This document shows, in pieces, positions 8,005 through 16,467 of a DNA stretch of 64,000 nt. Position numbers and translations under genes: made by a program. Source of the DNA: Pseudomonas sp. C1C7. Its GTDB lineage: Bacteria; Pseudomonadota; Gammaproteobacteria; Pseudomonadales; Pseudomonadaceae. Under the pieces are notes generated by a model. The model was not told where the DNA came from, did no database searches, and was given only the letters and a program-made list of their open reading frames with translations. The stretch spans positions 1 through 64,000 of the forward strand of contig NZ_JABFMP010000027.1 in assembly GCF_013359595.1 (NCBI RefSeq), written 5' to 3'. Numbering within the stretch: the first letter of the stretch is position 1; the number at the start of each line of letters is the position of its first letter.

Positions 8005-10329
8005 TTAATTCATCCAGCCTTTGACCCAATCCATCACCGTTTCGGCGGGATTAGGATTTTCGCTGCCGCAAGCGGCACCGGGAGGCGGCTCGCTGCCGCG
8101 AATATACGGCATCTGCACAGCGCCTGGGCAATTGGCATCCGAGCCCTGGCCGGTGCGCGAATCAACCCAGGCCTGAACGACATTATCCGGCTGCGGCATG
8201 TCCAGCGGCAACGGGTCGGCCTTGCGCATGAAGCTGGTCCAGACCTGCAGCGCACCGGTCGCCCCGGTAAACGGCGTCTTGCCGTTGTCATCGCGCCCCA
8301 GCCAGACAACCGCCAGCAGATCCTGGCTGAAGCCGGCGAACCAGCTGTCCCGGGAATCGTTACTGGTGCCGGTCTTGCCCGCCAGCGTCAAGGTTTTCGG
8401 CAACACGTTGTAAACGGAGCTACCGGTACCCTCGCGCATCACTCGCTGCATGGCGCTCTGGATCAGGTAAATGGAAGCCGGATCAAAACGCTGCTGAATC
8501 TGGAACGGATAACGCTTGAGTGGCTCACCTTCGGCCGTCAGCACGCTGCGAATACCGCGCATCGGTGTATTGAAACCGCCGTTGGCCAGGGTCTGGTACA
8601 TGGTCGCCACTTCGATCGGTGTCATGCCACCGGCACCCAAGAGCATCGACGGGAAGGCCGGGAACTCGCGATTCACCCCCAGACGCCCGAGGGTCTTGAG
8701 TACGTTCGGCACACCCACCGCCAGACCAAGACGCGCGGTCGACAGGTTGTAGGAATGCGCCAGCCCCTGATAAAGGAAGACCGTGCCGTGGGAGCGTCGA
8801 TCGTAGTTCTGCGGCTTCCACACCTGACCGTCCGCCCCCTTGACCGAGAACGACTCGTCCGACAGCCAACTGGTCAATGTGTATTGGCCAGGTTTCTCCA
8901 GCGCCGTCAGATAGACCGCCGGCTTGATCAGCGAGCCGATCGGTCGCACCGCATCCAGCGCCCGGTTGAAGCCGGCGAAACTGGCCTGACGACTGCCGAT
9001 CATGGCCTGGACCTCACCGGTTTCCGGATTGGTCACGACCATCGCCGCTTCGACATCATCGGAACCTTTACGCCCGGCGAGGCGTTTGAAGGTGTCGTTG
9101 ACCGAGGCTTCGGCCTTCATTTGCAGAATCGGGTCGAAGCTGGTGAAGATCCGCAGACCTTCTTCGGTCAAGTCTTCATCGCGATAGTCTTCACGCAGCT
9201 GACGCTTGACCAGATCGAGGAAGCCGGGGAATGAGCTGTCGGCCAGGCTGCCGCGCTTGGTCACGCCCAACGGCATTTTCTTCGCGGCTTCGACTTGCTC
9301 AGCCGTCGCGACACCCTGCTCCTGCAACACGTCGAGCACCAGGTTGCGCCGCTCAAGGGCACGCTCCGGGTAACGACGCGGGTTATAGGAAGACGGGCCC
9401 TTGACCATGCCCACCAGCAAGGCCACCTGGTGCAGCTTGAGTTCAGCCAATGGCTGGCTGAAGAAGAACTGGCTGGCCAGACCGAAACCGTGCACCGCGC
9501 GCTGGCCGTCCTGACCGATGAACACCTCGTTGAGGTAGGCCTCGAGGATTTCGCGCTTGTCGTAATGCATCTCAAGCAGCAAAGCCATCATCGCTTCGGT
9601 GAGCTTGCGGGTCAGACTGCGCTCGTTGGTCAGATAGAAGTTCTTTACCAGCTGTTGCGTCAGGGTACTGCCGCCCTGGCGCATCCGCCCGGACGAGCCG
9701 TTGACCCAGATCGCACGGGCAATCGACTTCGGCGAGACACCGAAGTGGTGGTAGAAGTCGCGGTCTTCGACAGCCACCAGGGTTTCGAGCAGATAAGGCG
9801 GCACCTGATCGATCTTGATCAGGATCCGGTCTTCAAGGTTTTTCGGGTACAAGCCACCGATCAGCAGCGGCTCCAGGCGCACCACGGACAACTTCGAACC
9901 GCTGGCACCCGACAACTCGGCCACGTAGTCGCCAGAGAACCGCACCCGCACCGGTTGTGCCTGTTCCATGCCTTCATAGAATTGGAAGCCACGGGTATTC
10001 AGATCGACGGTATTGCCGCTGACCGAGGCCGCGCCCGGACCGTTGGCCACGCTTTCACGGCGATAGCCCAAGGCATCGAGTTCGGTCAGAAAGTCGTCCC
10101 GGCTGAGCTTTTGTCCGACGAACAGCTCGAGCGGACGCGCGTATACCTTGGCCGGAATCGTCCAGCGCTTGCCGGAAAACTTCTCCTGCACGATGGCATC
10201 GAGGTAAACCGCGAATCCGGCCAGCACCACAAGGCCGACCAGACTGAGTTTAAGGGCCCAGCCCAGCCAGGGCCGCAGGCCTTTGGAGGGTGGTTTTTTG
10301 GGGGTACGGGGAGTTCGAGTACGTGTCAT
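8005..10329 (-). CDS. mrcB: Penicillin-binding protein 1B (bifunctional transglycosylase/transpeptidase)
   Basis: A 774-residue class A PBP that polymerises and crosslinks peptidoglycan. In order it has a basic cytoplasmic tail, one membrane helix (about residues 25-46), a UB2H-like segment (RWTIPAKVYARPLELFVGQ), the GT51 glycosyltransferase with EDRDFYHHFG and GGSTLTQQLVKN, and the transpeptidase with the S-x-x-K serine in RPIGSLIKPAVYL, SYN in HSYNLSTARLG, and KTGTSNDSRDSWFAGF. All catalytic motifs are intact. The adjacent TPR lipoprotein gene downstream may encode its outer-membrane activator. The upstream gap is shared with a divergent kinase gene. Confidence 0.97.
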   Translation of the reverse strand: MTRTRTPRTPKKPPSKGLRPWLGWALKLSLVGLVVLAGFAVYLDAIVQEKFSGKRWTIPAKVYARPLELFVGQKLSRDDFLTELDALGYRRESVANGPGAASVSGNTVDLNTRGFQFYEGMEQAQPVRVRFSGDYVAELSGASGSKLSVVRLEPLLIGGLYPKNLEDRILIKIDQVPPYLLETLVAVEDRDFYHHFGVSPKSIARAIWVNGSSGRMRQGGSTLTQQLVKNFYLTNERSLTRKLTEAMMALLLEMHYDKREILEAYLNEVFIGQDGQRAVHGFGLASQFFFSQPLAELKLHQVALLVGMVKGPSSYNPRRYPERALERRNLVLDVLQEQGVATAEQVEAAKKMPLGVTKRGSLADSSFPGFLDLVKRQLREDYRDEDLTEEGLRIFTSFDPILQMKAEASVNDTFKRLAGRKGSDDVEAAMVVTNPETGEVQAMIGSRQASFAGFNRALDAVRPIGSLIKPAVYLTALEKPGQYTLTSWLSDESFSVKGADGQVWKPQNYDRRSHGTVFLYQGLAHSYNLSTARLGLAVGVPNVLKTLGRLGVNREFPAFPSMLLGAGGMTPIEVATMYQTLANGGFNTPMRGIRSVLTAEGEPLKRYPFQIQQRFDPASIYLIQSAMQRVMREGTGSSVYNVLPKTLTLAGKTGTSNDSRDSWFAGFSQDLLAVVWLGRDDNGKTPFTGATGALQVWTSFMRKADPLPLDMPQPDNVVQAWVDSRTGQGSDANCPGAVQMPYIRGSEPPPGAACGSENPNPAETVMDWVKGWMN

Positions 10330-10445
10330 GGCGGCGGATTATACGCACTTTATTCATACTCAACAGGAGCCCTCCGAGTTTGCGTTGAGCTGGCTAGCCG
10401 CCATAATGACGACCTGAATTTTTCCCGACTCTGAAGGATCACCCC

Positions 10446-12002
10446 GTGAGCCAGTCCCTGATCGCCGCGCTGCAAAACCCGGCCCTCTATCCGCATCCGG
10501 TAGACGGCTTCAAGGTCATCGAGACCCATATCTCCTGGGTCCTGCTCACCGGCCCCTATGCCTATAAAGTGAAGAAGCCGGTCAACTTCGGCTTCCTCGA
10601 CTTCACCACACTCGACGCTCGTGAGCATTTTTGCGGCGAAGAACTGCGCCTGAACCAGCGCCTGACCGATGACTTGTATCTGGAAGTGTTGCCGGTCACC
10701 GGCAGCGTCGAAGCCCCGCAACTGGGCGGCGACGGCCCGGCCATCGAGTACGTGTTGAAAATGCGCCAGTTCCCGCAGGGCGGCTTGCTCAGCACGCTCC
10801 AGGCCAATGGCGAACTGACGCCGGCGCACATCGATGCAATGGCAGCGCAAATCGCCCGGTTCCACCTCAACGCGCCGAAAGTGCCCGCCGAACACGAAGC
10901 CGGCACTCCCGACAGCGTCATGGCACCGGTGCGGCAGAACTTCGATCAGATTCGCCCGTTCCTCAGCGACAAGGCCGACCTGCTGCAACTCGACGCCCTG
11001 CAAGCCTGGGCCGAAAGCAGTTTCGACCGCCTCAAGCCCGTTCTCAGCCAGCGCAAGGCTGACGGCTTCATCCGCGAATGCCATGGCGACATTCATTTGG
11101 GCAACGCCACAATCATCGACGGCAACGTGGTGATTTTCGACTGCATCGAATTCAACGAGCCTTTCCGCTTCACCGACGTCTATGCCGATGCAGGCTTCCT
11201 GGCGATGGACCTGGAAGACCGCGGCCTGAAATGCCTGGCCCGCCGCTTCATCAGCCAGTACCTGGAACTGACCGGCGACTACCATGGTCTGGAGTTGCTC
11301 AACTTCTATAAAGCATATCGCGCGCTGGTTCGCGCCAAGGTCAGCCTGTTCAGCATGCCGGCCGATGCCACCCCGGTGCAGCGCTCCACCACCCTGCGCC
11401 AATACCGCACCTACGCTAACCTGGCGGAAAGCTACAGCACCATTCCTTCGCGCTTCATGGCGATTACCCACGGCGTTTCCGCGGTCGGCAAAAGCCATGT
11501 AGCCATGCGACTGGTAGAAGCACTGGGAGCGATTCGCCTGCGCTCCGACGTTGAACGCAAGCGCCTGTTCGGCGAGCAAACCGCCGCCAACGATGTGCAA
11601 TCGGGCATCTATAGCGCCGACGCCAGCACCGCGACCTACAATCGCCTGCACGAAATTGCCGCCGTCATCCTGCACGCCGGCTTCCCGGCGGTGATCGACG
11701 CCACTTACCTCAAGCACGACCAGCGCGTCAGCGCGGCGAAAATCGCAGAAGCCACAGGCACTCCGTTCCTGATTCTGGACTGCGAAGCACCGCAAGCGGT
11801 CATCGAGAGCTGGTTGGCGCAACGCCAGGCTGACAAGAACGATCCATCCGACGCCACGCTGGAGGTCATCCAGGCCCAGCAAGCCAATCGTGAAGCCCTG
11901 ACGCCAGCGGAAATTCTCTACAGCAAACACGTCAAGACCAACGAGAGCGGAACGCTCGACACAGTCGTGGCGCAAATCCGCCAGCGCCTGCCAGGCTTGT
12001 AA
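10446..12002 (+). CDS. Fusion protein: aminoglycoside-phosphotransferase-like kinase plus P-loop ATPase
   Basis: This 518-residue protein joins two phosphotransfer modules. The N-terminal half contains a kinase-like Brenner motif (ECHGDIHLGNATI, then VVIFDCIEFNEPFRF as the metal-binding Asp region), as in the APH/choline kinase fold. The C-terminal half begins at about residue 340 with a Walker A motif (GVSAVGKSHVAMRL) and resembles zeta-toxin or gluconate kinase-like P-loop kinases. The start is a GTG at 10446 with AAGGA upstream. The architecture is conserved among proteobacteria, but the substrate is unknown. It is unlikely to be a resistance enzyme. Confidence 0.88.
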   Translation: MSQSLIAALQNPALYPHPVDGFKVIETHISWVLLTGPYAYKVKKPVNFGFLDFTTLDAREHFCGEELRLNQRLTDDLYLEVLPVTGSVEAPQLGGDGPAIEYVLKMRQFPQGGLLSTLQANGELTPAHIDAMAAQIARFHLNAPKVPAEHEAGTPDSVMAPVRQNFDQIRPFLSDKADLLQLDALQAWAESSFDRLKPVLSQRKADGFIRECHGDIHLGNATIIDGNVVIFDCIEFNEPFRFTDVYADAGFLAMDLEDRGLKCLARRFISQYLELTGDYHGLELLNFYKAYRALVRAKVSLFSMPADATPVQRSTTLRQYRTYANLAESYSTIPSRFMAITHGVSAVGKSHVAMRLVEALGAIRLRSDVERKRLFGEQTAANDVQSGIYSADASTATYNRLHEIAAVILHAGFPAVIDATYLKHDQRVSAAKIAEATGTPFLILDCEAPQAVIESWLAQRQADKNDPSDATLEVIQAQQANREALTPAEILYSKHVKTNESGTLDTVVAQIRQRLPGL

Positions 12003-12014
12003 AAACTATTTTCA

Positions 12015-12044
12015 GCCGTGAAGCGTCTGCTCGCTTCACGGCTG
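12015..12044 (+). repeat. Perfect 12-bp inverted repeat after the kinase fusion gene
   Basis: AGCCGTGAAGCG and its reverse complement are separated by a six-base loop, 12 bases past the stop codon. There is no T-run after it, so it may be a 3' stabilising hairpin or a weak terminator. Confidence 0.6.
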
Positions 12045-12093
12045 CCAAATAGTGGCATTATACTGGCGTCATAAAACCAACAGGTGATATGCC

Positions 12094-12438
12094 ATGAGCC
12101 AGCCGAAGCTTCTCGACACTCCGCTTTACGCCTTGCTGCACAAAGACGACATCGCAGGCTTCAACAAAGAACGCCCGGCTGATGGCCCGATTGATATGGT
12201 CGGTGGCGACTTCCGTGGCCTGGATTTGCGGGAGTTGAATGCCGACGGCATCGACTTCAGCGATGCGTACTTTCGCTCCGCCGATTTGCGCGGCATCGAC
12301 TTCAGCAAAGCGAAGCTTGAAGGCGCGAGCCTGGCCCATGCGCAGATCTCGGGCGCGTACTTCCCGGTTGAGCTCAGCGCCGACGAAATCCTGATGTCGA
12401 TGAACTTCGGAACCCGCCTGCGCTACCGTACACGCTGA
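12094..12438 (+). CDS. Short pentapeptide-repeat protein
   Basis: A 114-residue cytosolic protein whose middle section fits pentapeptide repeats of the A(D/N)LxX form: DFRGLDLRELNADGIDFSDAYFRSADLRGIDF and so on, about eight repeats over residues 45-90, which would form a short right-handed beta-helix. The ends are unrelated to the repeats. A Shine-Dalgarno-like AGGTGA precedes the ATG. The function is unknown; DNA-mimic proteins of this class (MfpA, Qnr) are about twice as long, so that role is not supported. Confidence 0.85.
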   Translation: MSQPKLLDTPLYALLHKDDIAGFNKERPADGPIDMVGGDFRGLDLRELNADGIDFSDAYFRSADLRGIDFSKAKLEGASLAHAQISGAYFPVELSADEILMSMNFGTRLRYRTR

Positions 12439-12682
12439 GCCCTAGCGTGAATTGACAAGTCTGGCGCCCCTGCCCTTGCGTCAGACTTCGGGACGTTTTG
12501 CCCCTGAATCCCGCTCATTCCGATCCTTTCGCCAGTCATTCGCCGACGTTCTTCCCCTCGCAAGGCCCCACCGCTTAGAAGCGTTTGCGTCGAAAACGAC
12601 CAAAGAATCACGCTTTTCCTACTGATGGCTACACTCCTGAGAGGCTTGCCCACGCACCATTCGGCCATCGCAAGGAGGCTTG

Positions 12683-12955
12683 ATGAATGATGAACTGCAA
12701 CACCTGAAGAATCTTGGCAAGACGTCGGCGCAGTGGCTGCATGCCGTGGGCATTCACAGCGCCTCGGACTTGCGTCGCCTGGGGGCGGTGGACGCCTACC
12801 GGGCCGTGCGCACGCGCGGGTTCCGGGCGTCCAAGGTGTTGTTGTACGCGATTGAAGGCGCGTTGATGGATGTGCACTGGAATGACATTCCGGCGGAACG
12901 CAAAGAAGCGCTGAATAAGCAGCTGGAAGCGATCTCGTCACGTCACAAGAATTGA
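12683..12955 (+). CDS. Stand-alone TfoX C-terminal domain protein
   Basis: A 90-residue protein that consists only of the TfoX/Sxy C-terminal domain, recognisable by LKNLGKTSAQWLHAVGIHSASDLRRLGAVDAYRAVR, a helix-hairpin-helix-like fold. The N-terminal TfoX domain of the competence regulators is absent. AAGGAGG ends four bases before the ATG at 12683, and a TTG at 12680 is an unlikely alternative. It stands alone, upstream of prrF. A regulatory role in competence should not be assumed. Confidence 0.85.
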   Translation: MNDELQHLKNLGKTSAQWLHAVGIHSASDLRRLGAVDAYRAVRTRGFRASKVLLYAIEGALMDVHWNDIPAERKEALNKQLEAISSRHKN

Positions 12956-13044
12956 CGTCTCTAAAAACGACCCTTCGATAATCAATGAATACAAGGACTT
13001 ACCAGAATCGTGCGACACCCATCGAGCCAATCGGAAATCAGCTG

Positions 13045-13076
13045 TTGACTTGGTAATGAGAATCGATATGATTATC
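13045..13076 (+). promoter_or_regulatory. prrF promoter with overlapping Fur box
   Basis: The sigma-70 elements are TTGACT (13045-13050) and TATGAT (13067-13072), 16 bases apart, placing the start at about 13079. A 19-base Fur box, GAGAATCGATATGATTATC (13058-13076), matches 13 of 19 positions of the consensus GATAATGATAATCATTATC and covers the -10 region. Iron-loaded Fur would therefore block transcription. Confidence 0.88.
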
Positions 13077-13078
13077 AC

Positions 13079-13191
13079 AACTGGTCGCGAGACTGGTCGA
13101 TATTCTGGAAAGCCCTTGGTTCGGACTCTCAGATTATCTCCTCATCAGGCTAATCACGGTTATTTGACCCGGCTCTGCCGGGTCTTTTTTT
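13079..13191 (+). ncRNA. prrF: PrrF iron-responsive small RNA
   Basis: The roughly 113-base RNA begins with AACTGGTCGCGAG, includes the conserved core ATTATCTCCTCATCAGGC and TAATCACGG, and ends in the terminator GACCCGG-CTCTG-CCGGGTC followed by seven T. These are the hallmarks of PrrF, the Fur-repressed Hfq-binding RNA that represses iron-containing proteins (for example SodB and TCA-cycle enzymes) when iron is scarce. Only one copy is present here, unlike the tandem pair of P. aeruginosa; fluorescens-group strains usually carry the second copy elsewhere. The identification rests on sequence memory, the Fur box and the terminator together. Confidence 0.93.
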
Positions 13192-13198
13192 GCCCATG

Positions 13199-13232
13199 AA
13201 AAAGCCGTCGCCCCCTTCTACACAGCGACGGC
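13199..13232 (-). terminator. Terminator of the heme-binding protein gene
   Basis: On the minus strand, GCCGTCGC pairs with GCGACGGC across a 13-base loop and is followed by TTTTT. It lies just past the hmuT stop and, with the prrF terminator, insulates the two convergent transcripts. Confidence 0.75.
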
Positions 13233-13238
13233 CCCGGT

Positions 13239-14111
13239 TTATTGGCCAACAGTATCGGGATAGAAACCCTCTGACAGCTTCTTCAGACTCTCCGGCAATC
13301 GCGGCCCCAGGCCGCCTACCAGCAAGGTCGGGTCAAGTTCGAGAACACGATCGTTCCTGGCGGCGCGAGTCGAGGCCAGAATCGGATTCTCCTTGAACAG
13401 CGCCGCGCGAGCTTCACTGCCGGACAGCGCGCGGTCGGCGAACACCAGCACATCAGGGTCCAGGCTCACCAGCGATTCATTGGAAAACGGCTTGTAACCG
13501 CTATGGGTTGCCAGATTGTGCGCACCGGCCTGTTGCAGCAGCCAATCTGCCGCAGTGTCCTTGCCGGCGATCAGTGGTTTACCACCCGCATGCCCTAGCA
13601 CCAGCAGCACACCCGGAGACGGCTGTTTCAACTGCGCACGCGTCACCCACACCTTCTGCTGCCCCAGCGCCTGTTGATAAGTGGCCAGCGCCTGTTCCGC
13701 CTTTTCTTCAGCGCCGAGCAATTTGCCCAATTGCCGAAGGTTGATCTGGAGCGTCGCCATATTCGGCTGCGCCGAGAACATCTTGACCGTTACTCCCGAA
13801 CTGCGAATCTGCGAAATCACCGGTGGCGGCCCCATCTCTTCGGTGCCGACCAGAATTTGCGGCTGCAAACTCAGCACCCCTTCCGCCGACAACTGGCGCT
13901 GATAACCGATACTGGGCAGGGCCTTGAGCGAAGCAGGATGCTGACTGGTGGTATCGACCCCCACCAGTTTCGCTTCGCCGCCCAACACACAGACCCACTC
14001 CGAAAGCGCCCCACCGGCACTGACCCAGCGTTGCGGCAGTTCATCTGCAGCGGCGTGATGACTGGCGAAAAGTCCGACACAAAGCGCAGCGACGCGGATA
14101 CTCAGGCGCAT
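13239..14111 (-). CDS. Orphan periplasmic hemin-binding protein (PhuT/HmuT type)
   Basis: A 290-residue periplasmic binding protein with a signal peptide (residues 1-22) and a Fe3+-hydroxamate/TroA-like fold: WVSAGGALSEWVCVLGGEAKLVGVDTTS at the start, GTEEMGPP in the ligand region, and FSNESLVSLDPDVLVF near the C-terminus. It would hand heme to an inner-membrane ABC transporter, but no permease or ATPase gene follows. AAGGAAG precedes the ATG, and a candidate Fur box lies about 95 bases upstream. In P. aeruginosa the complete phu operon occupies this position beside prrF, so this looks like a retained remnant. It may still work with a transporter encoded elsewhere. Confidence 0.9.
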   Translation of the reverse strand: MRLSIRVAALCVGLFASHHAAADELPQRWVSAGGALSEWVCVLGGEAKLVGVDTTSQHPASLKALPSIGYQRQLSAEGVLSLQPQILVGTEEMGPPPVISQIRSSGVTVKMFSAQPNMATLQINLRQLGKLLGAEEKAEQALATYQQALGQQKVWVTRAQLKQPSPGVLLVLGHAGGKPLIAGKDTAADWLLQQAGAHNLATHSGYKPFSNESLVSLDPDVLVFADRALSGSEARAALFKENPILASTRAARNDRVLELDPTLLVGGLGPRLPESLKKLSEGFYPDTVGQ

Positions 14112-14206
14112 AGACAGCTTCCTTCAAGGGTTAACCGGGCATCAAAGCGGCAGGCCAAGTATCCTGTGCACCTGGCTACTGCATCTGTTGGGCAAGTCCG
14201 CCATTT

Positions 14207-14225
14207 GATAATCGCTTGCATTTGC
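14207..14225 (-). promoter_or_regulatory. Candidate Fur box upstream of hmuT
   Basis: Read on the minus strand, GCAAATGCAAGCGATTATC matches 12 of 19 positions of the Fur consensus, with a perfect ATTATC half. It lies 96 bases before the hmuT start and 43 bases before the divergent Rieske gene, so it could affect either. No protein binding has been tested. Confidence 0.55.
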
Positions 14226-14267
14226 GAGTCAAGCTCGGATGCCTGACAGCACACCCTGAGGATAGGC

Positions 14268-14585
14268 ATGAAATTTCTGTGTAAGGGCATTGAACTGGCC
14301 GATGCCAGCAGCCGCGGATTCGAGATTGAAGGGCAAAAGCTTTTCGCCGTGCGCCGGGCCGGTCAGGTTTACGTCTATATCAACCGTTGTCCGCATCGGG
14401 GTGTCGGGCTCGAATGGACACCCGACCAATTCCTCGACCCCAGTAACAGCCTGATCCAGTGCGCGACCCATGGCGCCCTGTTTCTGATCGAGGACGGCGA
14501 ATGTGTCGCCGGCCCTTGCGCGGGGCAATCGCTGATCCAGGTTGAATGCCGCGAGGATGCTCACGGCATCTGGATCAACCCTTAA
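14268..14585 (+). CDS. Small Rieske [2Fe-2S] protein
   Basis: A 105-residue soluble protein that is essentially one Rieske domain. The cluster ligands are Cys41 and His43 in CPHRG and Cys65 and His68 in CATHGALF, the usual CxH...CxxH pattern of ferredoxin-type Rieske proteins. It has no signal peptide or membrane anchor, so it should act as a cytosolic electron carrier or accessory domain. It overlaps sfsA by four bases at convergent ends and starts 156 bases from the divergent hmuT. Its partner oxygenase or reductase is not nearby. Confidence 0.9.
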   Translation: MKFLCKGIELADASSRGFEIEGQKLFAVRRAGQVYVYINRCPHRGVGLEWTPDQFLDPSNSLIQCATHGALFLIEDGECVAGPCAGQSLIQVECREDAHGIWINP

Positions 14586-15295
14586 ACGCCCAGTATCACT
14601 TCCAGGCGCCGATCCACCACCATCTCCTCGTGGCTCAGGCGCACACCGTAGGCCAACACTTCCACGCCGCAGGCTACGGCCTCACGCAAGGCTTGAGAGT
14701 ACGCCGCATCGATTTCGTCCGCCGGACGCACCGCATCGATTCCCGTCAAATTCACGCAATACAACTGCACCGCGCGAATGCCGTCCCGGGCCAGATGGGC
14801 CAGTTCACGCAGGTGCTTGGCGCCGCGCTGGGTCACCGCATCAGGAAATGCCGCCACCGCATCACCTTCAAAACCGAGGGTGACGCTTTTGACTTCCACG
14901 TAAGCCGGCCCGTCGGGGTATTCGAGACGAAAATCGATGCGGCTCTTTTCCTGCCCATACGCCACTTCGCGCTTGAGTTCGGTAAAGCCGTTCAACTCGG
15001 CAATCAGCCCGGCACGCAACGCTTCTTCAATCAGCGTGTTCGCGCGACCGGTATTGACGCAAAAATGCCGGCCGTGCGGGGTTTCACCGATTTCCCAGGT
15101 CCCGGGCAACTTGCGTTTGGGATCATTGGAGCGGCTGAACCAGACCTGCCCGCCCTCGACCTGGCAATTGAGCATCGAGCCCGTGTTGGGGCAGTGAATG
15201 GTCAGCAACTCGCCGCTAACGGTTTCGATATCGGCGAGAAATCGCTTGTATCGGCGAATCAGGCGACCTTCTTCCAACGGAGGATGAAAGCGCAT
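14582..15295 (-). CDS. sfsA: SfsA family protein
   Basis: A 237-residue protein of the SfsA family, named for stimulating maltose fermentation in E. coli; an N-terminal OB-like region precedes a nuclease-like domain. Diagnostic segments are RFLADIE, LLTIHCPNTGSMLNC, KRKLPGTWE and DFRLEYPDGPAYVEVKSVTL, the last resembling the D-ExK core of PD-(D/E)XK nucleases. It shares one base with the upstream aminotransferase stop (TGATG), so translation is coupled. Molecular function remains uncertain. Confidence 0.93.
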   Translation of the reverse strand: MRFHPPLEEGRLIRRYKRFLADIETVSGELLTIHCPNTGSMLNCQVEGGQVWFSRSNDPKRKLPGTWEIGETPHGRHFCVNTGRANTLIEEALRAGLIAELNGFTELKREVAYGQEKSRIDFRLEYPDGPAYVEVKSVTLGFEGDAVAAFPDAVTQRGAKHLRELAHLARDGIRAVQLYCVNLTGIDAVRPADEIDAAYSQALREAVACGVEVLAYGVRLSHEEMVVDRRLEVILGV

Positions 15296-16467
15296 CAGCC
15301 TTGCCAGCTCTGCAGGCCACGGGCGATACGCCCTACCGCTTCCTGCAAGCGCTCCAGGCTTTGCGTGTAGGCAAACCTGACGTGATGCCCCGCCTGATAG
15401 CGCCCGAAGTCCAGCCCTGGGGTGAATGCCACGTGCTCGGTTTCGAGGAAGTGTCGGCAGAACGAGAAGGCATCGCCGCCGAACTTGCTGATATCGGCGT
15501 ACAAATAGAACGCGCCCTCTGGCTCCACGGCGATGCCGAAGCCCAATTCACGCAGGGCCGGCAACAGGAAGTCCCGGCGGCGACCGAATTCGGCGCGGCG
15601 CTCTTCGAGAATGCTGATGGTGGACGGTTCGAAACAGGCCAGCGCGGCGTGTTGAGCCACGCTCGGTGCACTGATGTAGAGGTTCTGGGCGAGTTTCTCC
15701 AGTTCACTGACCGCCGCGTCGGGCGCCACCAGCCAACCGAGCCGCCAACCGGTCATGCCGAAATATTTGGAAAAACTGTTCAGCACGAAAGCACTGTCGT
15801 CGACTTCCAGCACGCTGGCCGCATCGGTGCCGTAGGTCAGGCCGTGGTAGATCTCGTCCACCACCAGATGACCGTGGCGCTGCTTGATGGCGGTGGAGAG
15901 GCCTGCCAGCTCATCGCGAGTGAGGATGGTCCCGGTCGGGTTGGCCGGCGAGGCCACCAGCGCACCGACGCTGTCATGATCCCAGTGGCGCTGGATCAGG
16001 TCCGGGGTCAGTTGATAACGCACTTCCGGCCCTACCGGCACCAACTGTGCGGCACCTTCCACCAGTCTCAGGAAATGCCGGTTGCAGGGATAGCCCGGGT
16101 CCGCCAGCAGCCAATGCTTGCCCGGATCCACCAGCAAGGCGCTGGCCAGCAGCAGCGCGCCGGAACCACCCGGGGTGATCAGGATGCGCCGCGGATCGAT
16201 GTCCAGGCCGTAGCTCTGCTGATAAAAGCCCGAAATCGCCTCGCGCAGCTCGGGAATGCCCCGGGCGGCGGTGTAACGGGTCTTGCCCGATTCCAGCGCG
16301 GCCTGGCCTGCACGGATGATCGGCTCGGCGGTGGTGAAGTCCGGCTCGCCGATTTCCAGGTGAATCACATCCTGGCCGGCGGCCTGCAACTCATTGGCCC
16401 GCGCCAGCAGCGCCATGACATGAAACGGTTCGATCGCGCGACTGCGAGCACTGTAGGACTGAGCCAT
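15295..16467 (-). CDS. PLP-dependent class I/II aminotransferase
   Basis: A 390-residue fold-type I aminotransferase. The PLP lysine lies in VLNSFSKYFGMTGWRLGW, and other signatures are the N-terminal HLEIGEPDF and ASPANPTGTIL. These features place it with aspartate/aromatic-type aminotransferases (AspC/YbdL-like), but substrate specificity cannot be read from sequence. It is the first gene of a pair with sfsA and is transcribed away from dksA. Confidence 0.93.
   Translation of the reverse strand: MAQSYSARSRAIEPFHVMALLARANELQAAGQDVIHLEIGEPDFTTAEPIIRAGQAALESGKTRYTAARGIPELREAISGFYQQSYGLDIDPRRILITPGGSGALLLASALLVDPGKHWLLADPGYPCNRHFLRLVEGAAQLVPVGPEVRYQLTPDLIQRHWDHDSVGALVASPANPTGTILTRDELAGLSTAIKQRHGHLVVDEIYHGLTYGTDAASVLEVDDSAFVLNSFSKYFGMTGWRLGWLVAPDAAVSELEKLAQNLYISAPSVAQHAALACFEPSTISILEERRAEFGRRRDFLLPALRELGFGIAVEPEGAFYLYADISKFGGDAFSFCRHFLETEHVAFTPGLDFGRYQAGHHVRFAYTQSLERLQEAVGRIARGLQSWQG

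Noticed and set aside
10446..12002. APH domain as an aminoglycoside resistance gene
   Set aside because: The chromosomal fusion with a P-loop kinase is a conserved core gene of unknown function, not a mobile resistance determinant.
12094..12438. Pentapeptide protein as a Qnr-like gyrase protector
   Set aside because: It has about eight repeats and no loops, about half the length of Qnr, so there is no support for resistance.
13190..13396. A short plus-strand frame at the prrF terminator
   Set aside because: It begins in the terminator and is antisense to the hmuT 3' end without a ribosome site.
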